From: Pontederia crassipes | Taxonomy: Eukaryota > Streptophyta > Magnoliopsida > Commelinales > Pontederiaceae | DNA: 64,000 nucleotides | Direction: 5' to 3' | Assembly: GCA_030549335.1 (NCBI GenBank) | Contig: CM060194.1 | Location: 12,154,171-12,218,170 of the forward strand | In this document: positions 23,230-35,848 of the stretch, in pieces | How the letters are laid out: every line of letters begins with the position of its first letter | How positions within the stretch are numbered: position 1 is the stretch's first letter | Program-made: the position numbers and the translations under genes | Notes under the pieces: model-generated | What the model was told of the DNA's origin: nothing | Database searches by the model: none | Seen by the model: the letters and a program-made list of their open reading frames with translations, nothing else

Positions 23230-26200
23230 CGTCCTCGAATTTGAATAAAAGAAATTATATTATCTCATCTAAATAATTCTGGAAAATCTCTTCTCATTTC
23301 TTCTTCCAATTCCCAGGTGGCATTTTCATCTCTATGACGTGTCCAAGCCACCCTCACCATGCGTACCATTTTATTCTTCATATGCTTAGTTTGGTACTCC
23401 AAGACTTCTGCTCAGCATATGACAGATCTACATTCAAATTTGGTTCCTCCATATTCACCACATTAGCATCATCATGTTGGTACTTACGCAACATTGATAC
23501 GTGAAAGACATTATACACGTATCCATATGATGGAGGCAACGCCAACCTGCAAGCTGCATATCCGATCAATGCAAGTACTTCGAAGGGGCCAACATATCTT
23601 GAACTCAACTTACCCTTCTTGCTGAATCTCATTACTTCTTTCATTGGAGAAACTTTTAACATAACTCGATCTCCCACTTTAAAAATTTGTTATCTTCTCT
23701 TCTTGTCAGCATATGTTTAATGTCTTGTGAATGCCGTTTTCAACCTCTCTCTAATAAAGCGAACTTTTTCAGCATCTTCCTTGGTTTGCTTCATTAACTC
23801 CTCTGATAAGAATTGTCGTCCTCCCACCTCACTCCAACAGATGGGGGAGCGACAAGGCCTTCCATACATGGCTGCAAATGGTGCCATGCCTATGCTAGAG
23901 TGGTAACTGTTATTGTATGCAAACTCGATCAGTGGGAGGTGCATGTCCCAACTGCCACTCCAGTCCAATGCACATGCACGGAGCATGTCTTCTAATGTCT
24001 GAATCGTCCGTTCAGATTGCCCGTCTGTCTGAGGATGGAACGCAGTACTGGAATTTAATTTTGTTCCAAAAGCACTCTGGATGCTCCGCCAAAATTTGGC
24101 CGTAAATCGTGGATCTCTATCCGACACAATGGAGACTGGCACTCCATGTAGTCGGATAACCTCCTTAATATAAATGTCCATCAAACTTTCGACAGACTGT
24201 TTCCATTTGATGGGGATGAAATGGGCTGCCTTGCTAAATCGGTCCACCACCACCCATATTGCATCATGGCCTTGTTGAGTTCTTGGAAGCCCAGTGACGA
24301 AATTCATAGTCACCTTTTCCCATTTCCATTGTGGGATTCCAAGTTCTTGTAGTACACCGTAAGGTCTCTGATGTTCCACTTTCACTTGTTGGCATACTAG
24401 GCATCTTGCAACGTACTCAGCCACATCCTTCTTCATATTTTTCCACCAGAAGGTCCGTTGCAAATCTTTGAACATCTTCGTGCTTCTAGGATGAATGGCG
24501 AATTCTGACTTGTGGCACTCATCCAACACTTGTCTTCTCAATGCTTCATACTCAGGGACCCACAATCGTCCCATATATCTGATCACTCCATCTGTGACCG
24601 TAAAATCTGTAGGAATCTTTTCGCACAACTTGAGTAGGTGGTTGTACTCGTTATCGTTTGGTTGTGCTTTGCCTATCTTCAATAGTAGCTCGGATTGCAT
24701 GCCGAGGTGTGCCATAATTCGTATACCGTCACTGCTGGTCACTGGACTGACCTGGATAATGCAGTCAATCATGTTCTAACGATTCACTCTCAAGCATGCG
24801 AGTGATCCTCCCCATTTTCTACTAAGTGCGTCAGCAACTGAGTTTGCCTTCCCTGGATGATAGCTGATAGTAAACTCATAATTCTTCAGAAACTCAATCC
24901 ACCTCCTCTGACGCATATTCAAGTCTTTTTGAGAGAATATGTATTTCAAGCTCTTGTGGTCTGTAAAGATTTCGAACTCTTCGCCATATAAATAGTGTCG
25001 CCAAATTTTGAGGGCGAAGACCACAGCTGCTAATTCTAGATCATGCGTCGGATAATTCTTCTCATGCTTCTTTAATTGTCTTAATGCATATGCAATTACC
25101 TTCCTGTGTTGCATCAAGACGCATCCCAAACCAGTGCCGCATGCGTCGCTATATATGACATAACCTCCTTGGCCTGAAGGTATGGTCAGAATGGGCGCCG
25201 TTGTCAGTCTCTTCTTTAACTCTTGAAAACTATCTTCACACCTCTGTGACCATTCATACTTGATGTCTTTCTTAGTGAGGTTTGTTAGTGGCGATGCAAT
25301 TTTGGAAAAGTCCTGAATGAATCTCTTGTAATATCCAGCAAGTCCAAGAAAGCTTCTAATTTCTGACGCATTTTTCGGTTGTGCCCAGTTGGCAACTGCT
25401 TCCACCTTTGTAGGATCTACCGATATTCCATTTTCACTGATAATATGCCCGAGGAACATAATCTCTTTCAACCAAAACTCACATTTTGAGAATTTGGCGT
25501 ACAATTTGTGCTCCCGTAAGGTCTGTAGCACAACTCTTAGATGTTCCTCGTGTTCTTCCGGGCTCGACGAATATATAAGAATGTCGTCGACGAAGACGAT
25601 TACGAACTTGTCCAAGTATGGCCTGAACACTCTATTCATCAAGTCCATGAAAGCTGCGGGGGCATTGGTCAGTCCAAATGGCATCACTAAGAACTCATAA
25701 TGCCCGTATCTTGTTCTGAAAGCAGTCTTCGGCACATCATCATCAGTGATTCGTAGCTGATGATAGCCACTTCTCAGATCAATCTTCGAGAATACCTTTG
25801 CCAAAGACAATTGGTCGAACAGGTCATCGATTCTTGGTAGTGGTTACTTGTTCTTGATTGTGACCTTGTTCAACATCCGATAGTCTATGCACAGCCTCAT
25901 CGACCCGTCCTTCTTCTTTACAAATAATACCGGAGCGCCCCATGGAGACACGCTCGGTCGAATGAATCCCTTATCCAGCAACTCCTGGATTTGGGTCTTC
26001 AATTCTAGCATTTCTGCTTTAGCCATTCGATAAGGAGCCTTTAATATAGGTGCCATGCCCGGCACCAAGTCAATGCGGAAGTCAATCTCCCGTCGTGGTG
26101 GCAATCCTAAAATGTCATCTGGAAAGACGTCTGGAAACTCCTTAACCACAGCAATGCTATCTCGATCTACTTCAACTCTGTCTGTCTTGATCACACTTGT

Positions 26201-27793
26201 CAGGAAACCCCGACATCCTTTCTTCAACATCTTTTGTGCCTTTAAAGCTGACACTAGGATCTTGCCCCTCTCTAGTGGTGTACCTCTGACAACAGTCTGA
26301 AGTCCTCCTGGCGTTTCGATTAGTATCTTCTTTGCTCGGCAATGTAGGTAGGTGTCATGGTAGGACAACCAGTCCATACCCAACACCGCATCATAGTCCC
26401 TGATCGGAATGATGATAAGGTCTGCGGAGAAGTTCTTGCCTTCCACTTCGACCGGCGCCATGGGGATGTACTTCTGGGAAACGATGGACCCCAGAGGTGT
26501 GCCAATGTCAAGTGGAAAACTAGTCGCTTGTGGCTTTATGCTCAATAACGGAGCGAATTGCTCCGAAATGAACGAATGTGTAGCACCTGAATCAAAGAGA
26601 ATATTAGCATGAACACCATCAATTTTTAGCGTACCTTGGATGATGTCATTCGCCCTTTGCTCGTCTGCAGGCTTCATGTTGTATACTCGGCATTGCACCA
26701 TTCTAGGTGGTCCGTCGTTACGTTGCGGAGGAGGTCCAGCACGCCTCGGCTCTTTGCATTCTCTAGCGAAATGGCCCACCTTATCACAGTTCAAGCACGC
26801 TCCAGTTCTCCGGTAGCACTCATCGGGATGCATTCTGTGGCAGTAGTTGCACGGTGCTCTAGGCGGTTGAGGCTCATTCCTTGTTGGATATGGTCTTCCC
26901 CGATTGCGATCATCTCTGCGGCGGGGATCTCGCCTAGCCTGCCTTCTATCTTTGTTTCCATATCTGTTCTGATACTGATTGGCCGGTGCTTGGCTTTGTT
27001 GCTTGTCAACTGTCTTATCACCATCTTCTAGATAAATGGCGAATTCTTCAGCAAATTGGAGGGTCTGGCAATTACCCCCCTTCACCCTTTCTCTGAGGTT
27101 GGGTTTCAGGCCATCCACATAACGCTTCACTCGATCAAGTTCTGACTACTGTAAGGTGGAGTACTTCTCTAGGCTTAGAAACTTGGAAAGGTACTGCTTT
27201 ATAGTCATAGTACCATGTTGGAGTGTCAGGTACTCCTTCTGCTTCCTGCCCCTTTCATAGGCTGGTATGTAGCGATTCTCGAACGCCTTCTTGAATTCTC
27301 CCCAAGTGATGTGGCCCTGGCCGGAGAACGTAGTGAGCTTGGTGGCCTTCCACCAATCTCTGGCATCTGCCGTCAGTTTTCTTGTGGCATAGATCATCTT
27401 GCGGTCCTCGTCGCAATCCATCTCAAGGAATATCTGTTCTATCTCCTCAATCCATTCATCTACATCCTCAAAGTCACCCTTCCCGTTGAACGGAGGGGGC
27501 TGCAACCTGAGGAACCACTCAATGGTGTCTTTACGATCATGATGTAGTGGCACATTGGGACTCGAGTACTCAGCGTGCCTAGAGTGGAACTCCGATGGTA
27601 GTAGTCCCTGTCTCAGTTGTTCCTCTCGGTACCCATTAGCCTGGGCTTGATCCACCTGGAAGCCATGTACTTGTTGTCTACTCATTTCTTGGTTCAGAGC
27701 ACGTTGATTATTAGGTTGAGAACCTTGGGCCTCCTGATCGGCCCGCTGTGACCTACTTCTGGGAGCTCGTGGTATCTGATTCGGAAATACCAT
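23230..27793 (-). pseudogene. gypsy gag-pol polyprotein, one frame with in-frame stops
   Basis: The frame starts at ATG 27793. In order it shows Gag, a zinc knuckle [14 protein letters not shown] (about 26770), protease FDSGATHSF (about 26590), reverse transcriptase with CIDYRMLNK and catalytic FVDDILIYS (about 25590), RNase H ([10 protein letters not shown]), an HHCC zinc domain and integrase core (VVDRFSKAAHF, SDRDPRF, HPQTDGQSERT), then a chromodomain-like tail. Segments between stops stay in the same frame: stops at 27146-27148, 25844-25846, 24776-24778, 23717-23719 and 23690-23692. A frameshift near 23395 separates the chromodomain-like end. The few lesions fit recent decay. In the family the polyprotein makes particles, copies RNA to DNA and inserts it. 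Confidence 0.9.
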
Positions 27794-27974
27794 CTTAGGA
27801 GGAATCTGTTCTCACACAACAATAACAATAAAATTCATAAGTGTGAGCTCAATAATACATAGCACAATTCAATACTTACTTGACCCTACTGGATGGCTGC
27901 AGTGGTTGCTCATGACAGTTGCACATGGACTCAATTCTACCTATTTAGAGACAACTAAGAAGTGCCTCTTCTTA

Positions 27975-27986
27975 GGCTCTGATACC
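27975..27986 (-). other. gypsy primer binding site, tRNA-iMet type
   Basis: Minus-strand GGTATCAGAGCC lies 3 bp inside the 5' LTR and matches the standard plant initiator tRNA-Met primer site (TGGTATCAGAGC) except at the first base, where A replaces T. It supports assignment of 27990-30138 as the 5' LTR. Confidence 0.85.
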
Positions 27987-27989
27987 TTC

Positions 27990-30138
27990 TGTAACGCCCC
28001 GAGACCCACGTGACTTTCACATGCTCAGAGTCGTCCCAGAGGCGCTACTAAATTTTTTATAAAATATTTTTGCGGAATAAAATCTATAAAGTGCGGAATA
28101 TAAAATATAAATGCGGAAGACTTTTCAAAAATAATAACTAATAATCCATAATAATCGAAATGCTAAAACATCCATGAGTTTACAATTCTAATAAGTGCGA
28201 AAATAATAAAACTAAATCACTAGATCTAATGCCATGTGTGTCTGTCACTGAGCGTAGCCATCTGCAGGACCATCATCTATAGCTCTCTCACCTGCACGGA
28301 TCCAGGTACAGGGAAATATCCATGAGTATAAAAATACTCAGTACGTAGGGTCTAAAAGACAATCAATATGCTCAATCGAAAATAAGATAAAATTAATAAT
28401 GAGTCGATTGAGCAGTCAATACAATAATCAATTAACAATTTATCAATATGAACAATGTATCAGGCTATGGTCAACAGACCAATGTAAATCAATAATAATG
28501 GTTCCAATTAATACTTATCAATTGCCTGATTAATAGATCAATATTCAATTAACAATTTACAATTCAATAATCAATGGCCATTGGCCAATAACAATTCAAT
28601 CCAATAGAGCAATAATAATTGCCAACTCCATGCCAATATATATCCAAATGACCATGATTTAATTCCATTCACTTAAATTCCGATTTCAATTCGATTCAAT
28701 TCGATTCGATTTTCAATGTTCGGAGTTATCCAATTCAATGAGGAGCGCTCAGTCAATTAAGGGACACCATGCCACTTTCATGCAGGCCAGTGGGGATCAG
28801 TGCCACGGCAAGTCCGATACGATTCAATGGGTTCGTGTATGGTGGGGGACGAGTGGCCATACACAGGACAGTCATAGCTTTTACACTATCTGCCACATTC
28901 AATTCAATTCAATTCAATTGGTCCCGGCTTAGTGGCAATCAGTGAACATGGGCCCAGTAGCTTTCGGCTTTTATCTTGTTTACCTAAAATGTCTATCTTT
29001 AAATAAATTATCAATTTGATTAGATAAATTCTGAACTCAAAACTAAGTAAGTCAACAATACAATCAAAATCAAAGTTCATCATAATATAAACAGATCAAT
29101 CACCAACAATATAATTAATACATCAAATTAATTAATAACAACAATAATAATTAGTAATTAAAATTTACTCAAAAATAAATAATAACTCTCGGTGGTGTAC
29201 TCCCTGTTCATTACGGCCGTAACATCAATTCCCCTTTTTTTATAAATCTCTCCCTATTTTTTTTCTCTCTCCATCTTCTCTGATTTTACGGCCGTAAATT
29301 CTCTTTTTTTTCTACATCTTTCTCTCTCCAGATTTTACCCCCTATTCCATTACGGTCGTAAACTCCATCCCCTCTCCTTTTTTTTACCCTTTCTCTCTCT
29401 AATATTCTCTCTCCCAACTTCTCGGCCGTAATAGATGATTCCTCTTTCTCTCTCTACCTCTTTATTCCATTACGGCCGAAATTCTCTACCTCTCTATTCC
29501 ATTACGGCCGAAAACCCTAACTCTTCGGCCGTAGACACTTTTTTTTCTAATTCTCTCTCCACCCTTTTCTCGACCGTAAAACTCTACTCTTCTCTCTCTT
29601 GACGGCTGGAACAGAAAATTACGGCCAAACAAATTTACGGCCGTAATACTTCTAATTTAAAATTAGATTGCGTTGTAAAACCTTACAATGCAATAACAAA
29701 AAAATATTGCGGCCGTAATAATTCTAATTCCAAACTAGATTGCACCGTAAAATATTACGACACAATAGAAAACGGAATCCCCTCTACGTACTTGCGCGCC
29801 TTGTTCTCTGATGTCGCCGAAGACGAAGTCGAAAATCACGCAGACGAAGCCAAAACGTTCGTACCCCCCTATTCTTATTTATAGTGTTTATTGATTTTTA
29901 ATTATTCTCTAACCATATTATCTAATCTCATTCAAATTTAATTCTCTAATTTATCCTTTTAACCACTCCCTATTTAAATTACGAAATTAATTAAATAATC
30001 CTATCCCTAATCAAACTCCTCTCAATTTTTATTTTATTTTCGGAATTATTAAATATAGTAATATTAATAACAATATTTTTCAAAATAAAATAATAAAATA
30101 TCTATTTATTAAATCATGAAAAAATCAGGGTCGTTACA
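27990..30138 (-). repeat. gypsy 5' LTR
   Basis: This 2149-bp LTR starts TGTAACGACCC at 30138 and ends GGGGCGTTACA at 27990. It is nearly identical to the 3' LTR. It adjoins the primer site on its inner side. On its outer side, where host DNA should begin, it is instead followed by pol-end sequence of the same family. Confidence 0.93.
29874..29883 (-). promoter_or_regulatory. candidate TATA box of gypsy 5' LTR
   Basis: TATAAATAAG on the minus strand in the 5' LTR, which is the working promoter copy of the element. It is followed by a GC-richer leader containing the GGCCGTAA palindromes. Confidence 0.5.
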
Positions 30139-30276
30139 TCATAACCTCCTTAAAAATAAATTCGTCCTCGAATTTGAATAAAAGAAATTATATTATCTCA
30201 TCTAAATAATTCTGAAAAATCTCTTCTCATTTCTTCTTCCAATTCTCAGGTGGCATTTTCATCTCTACGACGTGTC
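30139..30276 (-). mobile_element. Stray gypsy internal fragment (pol end and polypurine tract) outside the 5' LTR
   Basis: These 138 bp match 23206-23343, the end of pol plus polypurine tract, almost exactly, including GTCCTCGAATTTGAATAAAA. They sit outside the element's 5' LTR and stop at ACGTGTC, where MO-2 flank begins. This is the arrangement LTR-internal-LTR-internal expected of a tandem element array that was later cut. Confidence 0.9.
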
Positions 30277-30431
30277 ATCGGTAACTTAGCATATCATTCA
30301 GATAACTCTTTCCTTGTGTTCATATGCAGTAAGCAGCAAGAGATTCCAAGTATTTGCATCACAATACATCTGGCTTAGATAGATAAAGCACGTATAACAA
30401 TTTTCCCTCTTACACGTTCTGCAGAACGTCA
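30277..30431. other. 3' flank of MO-2
   Basis: Matches 36664-36818, the 3' flank of MO-3, from CATCGGTAACTTAGCATATC to the stop codon, with almost no differences. Confidence 0.8.
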
Positions 30432-32754
30432 TCAGAGAGTACCACAGTCGTATTGAGTGTGGCTGAGTGGATTACGGCCAAAAAGGACAGTTAGGATGAT
30501 GATGCACATCAATTTTAAGATGCCTGATGAGCTTGTTCTCAGTTTGCCAACAATATATGTCTGAGTGGACAATCTGAGCACCCTTAGCCTCCTCTCCTTG
30601 ACATATCTATCGAATGCTGCTCCAACTCCCTTTTGTACTTCCAAATCACTTACTGCGTCCCCTATGCCGAGAGGCATTTCTTGTGACAAGCATCTAGCAA
30701 GAACAACACTATCTTCAAGGCCAGCAGATCCTCCTTGGCCAATGAATGGCCCCATCACATGCATTGCATCCCCTGCAACAGTCATTGTGCCACCCCACAA
30801 CTTGCCTGTCAACAAGTGCCACGGTGCGCGGTAGCGATTTATGGTGAGGTTCAATGAGCCTAGATCACAATTGTTCACCATTTCAACCACATGAGAAGGG
30901 TAGCCACTGAGATAATGCAGAGCATAATGTTTGATGCGCCAGTGATCCTTGTAAACATCTTCATCTGATTGTGAATTTGAATATAAATTTAGCTCACTTT
31001 TTAACTATTTGATGATGACATATGATTTACGTCAATGGAGTTAGGATGAGTTGCTGCATGTATCGCTTACCTTCAGGAGGAGACGTCACAGACAAACACC
31101 AATGGACTAACTTGTCATTGATTGGAAGCATTCCTAGAACTCCAGTATTGCTCAGAACCCGGAGAACATAATCAGGGACGTTGTGACCTTCTTCATATGT
31201 TGTGAAACCTCGTATTACCCATGATCGAAAACTCTTTGGGGCCTGTAGTCCCAATGCTCTTGCTATGACTGAATTCCATCCATCACAACCAATTACAACC
31301 TGGAGTCAAAGTGCAGATATGATAACAAATTCTAAGTTCCCATAAGAATGTGCAGCAAGAGGTAACTGACATTTAATTGTAGATATTGTCTAGAGTAACT
31401 TTAGCAACAATACTTATCAATGGGAATTATGTAATTTTCAAGTACTGGTGTTCTAAAGTGGAACAAAAAATGCTCAGCAAATAATGGCATGAAGCAAGAG
31501 AAAACATTCAAGTGAAAGATGTTTCAAATTTTCATTTATGGCAGACTGAAAAGGAAATGTCAGTACTTTGTTTTTCAAGCTAAGAATAACTGTTTTTTTA
31601 TATAACAACTATGATAGTTGTTCATATATGACACCTATTAAAGCTACAGTATCAAATACAAGATTGCTCAAGATATTATCATCGGTTGGTAACATGTTCC
31701 CACCTTTAAATTATAGGAAACAATAGAATCATCTTTCAATCTAGAGCGCAATACAGCAAACTAATACGTTCTCTTGCCACGTATCCACATAAGCAAATTA
31801 ATATGAACTTTATAACAGAGTATGATTGTTGCAGACTCTCTGGAATACACAGATGTGAAAAGATGAAACATGCAGAGAACTAAAGTAGTGTGATTAAAGA
31901 GGAAGATATTATGATATGTAAAAAGTAGGGGAAGTCCAACAAAAGTTAATTTCGGCGCCATGTCACCTTAGCTCTGATGATTGCACCATCACTAGTATAA
32001 AGAATGGGGAACGAAGTCAGATGATCTACTTCAACTCTCTCAATTTGACACCCAAACCGAATTGAGTCCTCGGGTATATTTCCAGCCAACGCTTCAATAA
32101 GGTCACTTCTTTTCAAGCATCTAGTTTCTCCCCTAAAATGGCAGGAGATGTAAGATGAAAACTTTGTTGGAATGATAACAAGCAATCACATGCAAAAGTA
32201 CTAAAGTTGTATAAGGTCTGACACAACATCCCAATTTTGCCTCAATCGTAAGGTTTTTGAAAGAGTGGATGAGAAAATAAGTATCAACAGTGCATTGCTT
32301 TACCAGTTTCTATAGCATTAAGCACTGAATATCCATGAACATGGTTAAAAATTTAAAATCTTACCTCCATAGATTAGTCGTTGTCCTACTGCTTTGCAGA
32401 GAGACATCACGTACCCTGTTAAGACTAGCAAAACATCAGTTGCTAATCTTGACATGCTCAGAAAGAATTTAGTTGTTTTCTGCATCTGGATGTAAGATGC
32501 AGATAAACTTTTTTTTCCTGTATGCAGGTAGTGAATCTATAACAACGTATAATGCCCCCACAGTGCTGATACCACTTTAGCAATTGCAAACTGGTGCTCA
32601 ATCATACTCGTTAAGAGGTACAGCCTTTGTTCTTAGGATGTCGCCCACGTGTAGTTGATCAAGCGCTTTCCAGCCATTGGCAAGAATACCAATTGCTAGC
32701 CCTGAAGCTCTCAGACTATTAGATTTCTCGAGCACAAGGCATGATATTCCCTTC
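30432..32754 (-). pseudogene. FAD-dependent monooxygenase MO-2, exons 2-6 only, exon 1 missing
   Basis: Exons 32754-32608, 32415-32365, 32132-31967, 31299-31071 and 30964-30432 have the same lengths, phases and splice sites as MO-3 and no stops. Exon 6 encodes a protein segment identical to that of MO-3 over 152 residues. Exons 4 and 5 differ by a few residues, for example EALAG for EVLAG and HWCLSV for HWFLSV. Exon 1, with the start codon and the FAD-binding GxGxxG, is absent. Intron 1 breaks off at about 32895 into AT-rich block B, and no replacement exon lies before MO-3. The DG (IGCDGWNS) and GD (AGDAMHVMG) motifs remain. It could be transcribed from elsewhere, but as it stands it cannot make a complete FAD enzyme. 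Confidence 0.85.
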
Positions 32755-32896
32755 CTGCACATATTCAGAATTACAATTCAAACCAACTGATTGCTCTAAA
32801 AAAATCATCAAGAATTAGCAGTAGATCTGTTGTCTTTTTTTAGAAACAATGTCACAGATAAAAGGTTTTTATGTCAGCTAATAAGGTCTTCTTACC

Positions 32897-33321
32897 AAAT
32901 AACAATAAGTAATTTATACTCTAACAATTATACTTTGGAGTGTAATTATCCTATGATATTCTCAAAAAACTGTTACTAAGTATTACTAATTTAATTAATA
33001 TTTTGTATATTATCACATACAAGGTGCCATGTGGTGCAACATATTCTATGCCTTTTTGCCATAGAAAAGAATTAATGCAGACCTCCTCCGACAAAAAAAA
33101 ATTTCTATAATTTATATTACATATATCAATAAAGAGGTACAAAGATGCCAAGCGACATGAACTCATGAAGCACATATATAATAGAAGTATTTCAAATAAT
33201 TTTATACATGACATATAATCATGTTATTATACATAAAATAACTTATATTCATTATTTACATGGAAAACCTTTTATATATGATGCCACAATACTAAATTGA
33301 AGCACACAAAAGGATTTTAAA

Positions 33322-33352
<31 letters not shown>

Positions 33353-35848
33353 ACAGTAAATCGAATAAAACATATTCATTATTAGAATATCGATTTATAT
33401 TTTCTTCCCGAAATGATCAAATATAAAATCACGGATATACAAAATTTCGTTATTTAAAACATATAATTTTATTTATATGTATTTTTTAAATTATATATTT
33501 GTAATTATGAATAGACGACTGATCATTTGGTTGGAAAATATTCTTTTAAGGATTCATAAATTTTATTCTAGAGAATATAATATTCTAATAATATATTCTA
33601 CCTCATATTTGGTTTAAAATATATTTTATATTTTATATTTTATATTTTATATTTTATAATAAAAATATTTTATTCTAAATAGTTTGCATGCATTATTATT
33701 ATTATTATTATAAAAATTTTAAATACAATAATATATAGTTAAATAATAAAAAATGGTGAAAAAATGAAAAAGCAACATAATATCCTTGTTCTACTATTTT
33801 TAAAAGAATAGAGATAATCTAAGATAAAATGGGTGATTTTACGTTTTTCAAAATGATTTCGTAAAAAAAAAAGAAATTTGACTAAGTTAACCTTATCTCG
33901 TTCATGTTTGTTTATATTCTAGGAACCATTGAGATATTTCGACATTTAATCCACGAGTATAAGTGGTAGGAGTGAAAGTGGTTCGAATCGAATGATTTTT
34001 ACATCGAAAAAGAATCGATCTTTAAATTTTAGGTGATTTTTTAAAGCATAAAAGACCATCTTAAAACTTTTTGTGAGAAAAAAAACCGATCTAGGTGGTT
34101 TTCATTTTTCGGGTCGGGGATTTGCTTAAAATAATTTTTTTAAAAAAAACTAATAAATGTTAAATACATCGCAAACTAGGTTTAAAAAGTTAATATTTAA
34201 CTCTAAGTTTATAAAAAAAACTAAACTATTCATATCATCACATTATAATTAAAAATATTATAGTCAATTTTATACAAATTTTATTAAAATAGATTAATAA
34301 CTTGATAATATTCAAGTTTAACTATAACATAATAAGTCAACAATATATCTAATCTAATAAATAAGGGCAAAAATGTAAAACTATAAAATATTATTAAAAA
34401 GTTGAGATAATATTTTATAAAATATATTTAGTTCGAATTGGGCCTCTCCTATTTTTTTTTTTTTGTTAGGACTCTAATTTAAATGAATGATTTTAATTAT
34501 TCTAAAAAGTTAATCTAATTTTTACTCGGAATCCATCTTTTAGATTTGATTAAATTTTTCGAATGGGTAGATTTTTTGTTACAACCCCTAATAAGTGGAT
34601 ACGCTAACATAGGGTTTGTACACTTATAAATTAATATTTAGTTAAGAAAATGGGGATGTTACATCAACTCGTGACCAGCTATCAGATCTGTCTGAGCTAC
34701 CCACTAGTTGAGGTGCGGCGTCATCCTTGAAACAAGGGTCACTTGGATGTTGTACTCGTGTGCCGACGGTCATAGCTCACACCTTTTACTACTTATTCTT
34801 CCCAATCAAAATTAATTAATTATAATTCACGGTTCTCCTCCCTATTTAATATTTAGTATTTTGTTCTCGTTTTTTCATCAGCGCGTAACTATGTTATTTG
34901 TACACATTTTTTTTATCTTTCCCATTTAGTAATTAATATTTTATCCTTATTTGCTTAGTGTCATTAATTTATTTGTAAAAAATTATTCCTAATCCTTAGT
35001 TTGTTCTCACTTTCTTGATTTATCAATATTAATAACTATTTGATCTACTTGTGGACGTTTCATTTGAAGTTTATATAAAAGATATTAAAATAGAAATATA
35101 ACTATTGAATAATTTATATTACTCGCATATAAAATTGATAAATTAATTAGCATAATTTAAAATTAGATATATTTTTATGGATGCTAAAAAATGTTATAAG
35201 TTGTTTCATACGCAATTTCAGTGTTCTTATGATAATAAATGTTTAAATTGTCAGACTATGATAAAGAATGAAAGATCAATATTTTTCTCTAAAATATGCA
35301 TATAGACCAATGTTGGAAGACTCGATCCGTCATCAATCCGGATTGTTCAAATAGTCAGGCCAACCGAATAATTGAACTAGATAATATAAATTAACAGAAA
35401 AAAATAAGTAAGTTAAAGAGATTATTGTAATATTATTACTATGTAATATCTTATTTAGTAAAAATATAAAATATAATATAATAATTTAAAATAAACTAAT
35501 TAGATCAAATAATATAATAATAAAATTAAATCATCAATCAAATATTTGCTAAATAAGAAAATCTTGTGAGATAATTATAAATAAAAATATCGACGACGTT
35601 TTATTTTATATATATGAGACATTGAAACATAAATTTCAAGCAAAGATATGCATGAATAATATGCCTAAGAAGTTTTAATATTTTTTTATGTTTAATTTTT
35701 TTATATTTTCCAACTTCATCCTTTCGGTTGATCGAACTAACCGAGTCGGTCATTTGATCCTGAGATTTAAACGGATTTGACTGGATTAAAGTGGGTCAAT
35801 CTTATAATCAAGTTTTGAACGATCCGTGGATCGTTCAAACATCGGTTC
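32897..35848. repeat. Duplicated AT-rich block B (paralogous to 16800-21047)
   Basis: Collinear with block A to its last shared bases CATCGGTTC. It holds one 427-bp unit (33873-34303) instead of four, a TA repeat at about 33327-33352, and a short ATT repeat at 33691-33711. After 35848 it continues into sequence that block A lacks because the gypsy element and a deletion lie there. I see no gene. Confidence 0.85.
33873..34303. repeat. Single copy of the 427-bp unit in block B
   Basis: Starts GAAATTTGACTAAGTTAACC and is collinear with each unit of the array at 17810-19512, with scattered substitutions. It shows the unit was single before block A expanded it. Confidence 0.9.

Larger units (their letters stand above)
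21048..30138 (-). mobile_element. Ty3/gypsy LTR retrotransposon, chromovirus-like, near-complete
   Basis: Two LTRs (27990-30138 as 5', 21048-23205 as 3') flank a 4784-bp internal region carrying a primer site, one gag-pol frame on the minus strand, and a polypurine tract. Domain order is Gag, protease, reverse transcriptase, RNase H, integrase, then a chromodomain-like C-terminus (ATWELEEEMRRDFPELF, near 23260-23310), pointing to a chromovirus such as the Tekay/Del group. LTRs differ at roughly fifteen positions plus small indels over 2.15 kb, so it is young. In-frame stops and one frameshift make it non-autonomous. Left flank ends in GGTTC; no matching target duplication exists at the right because that side is rearranged. 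Confidence 0.92.
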
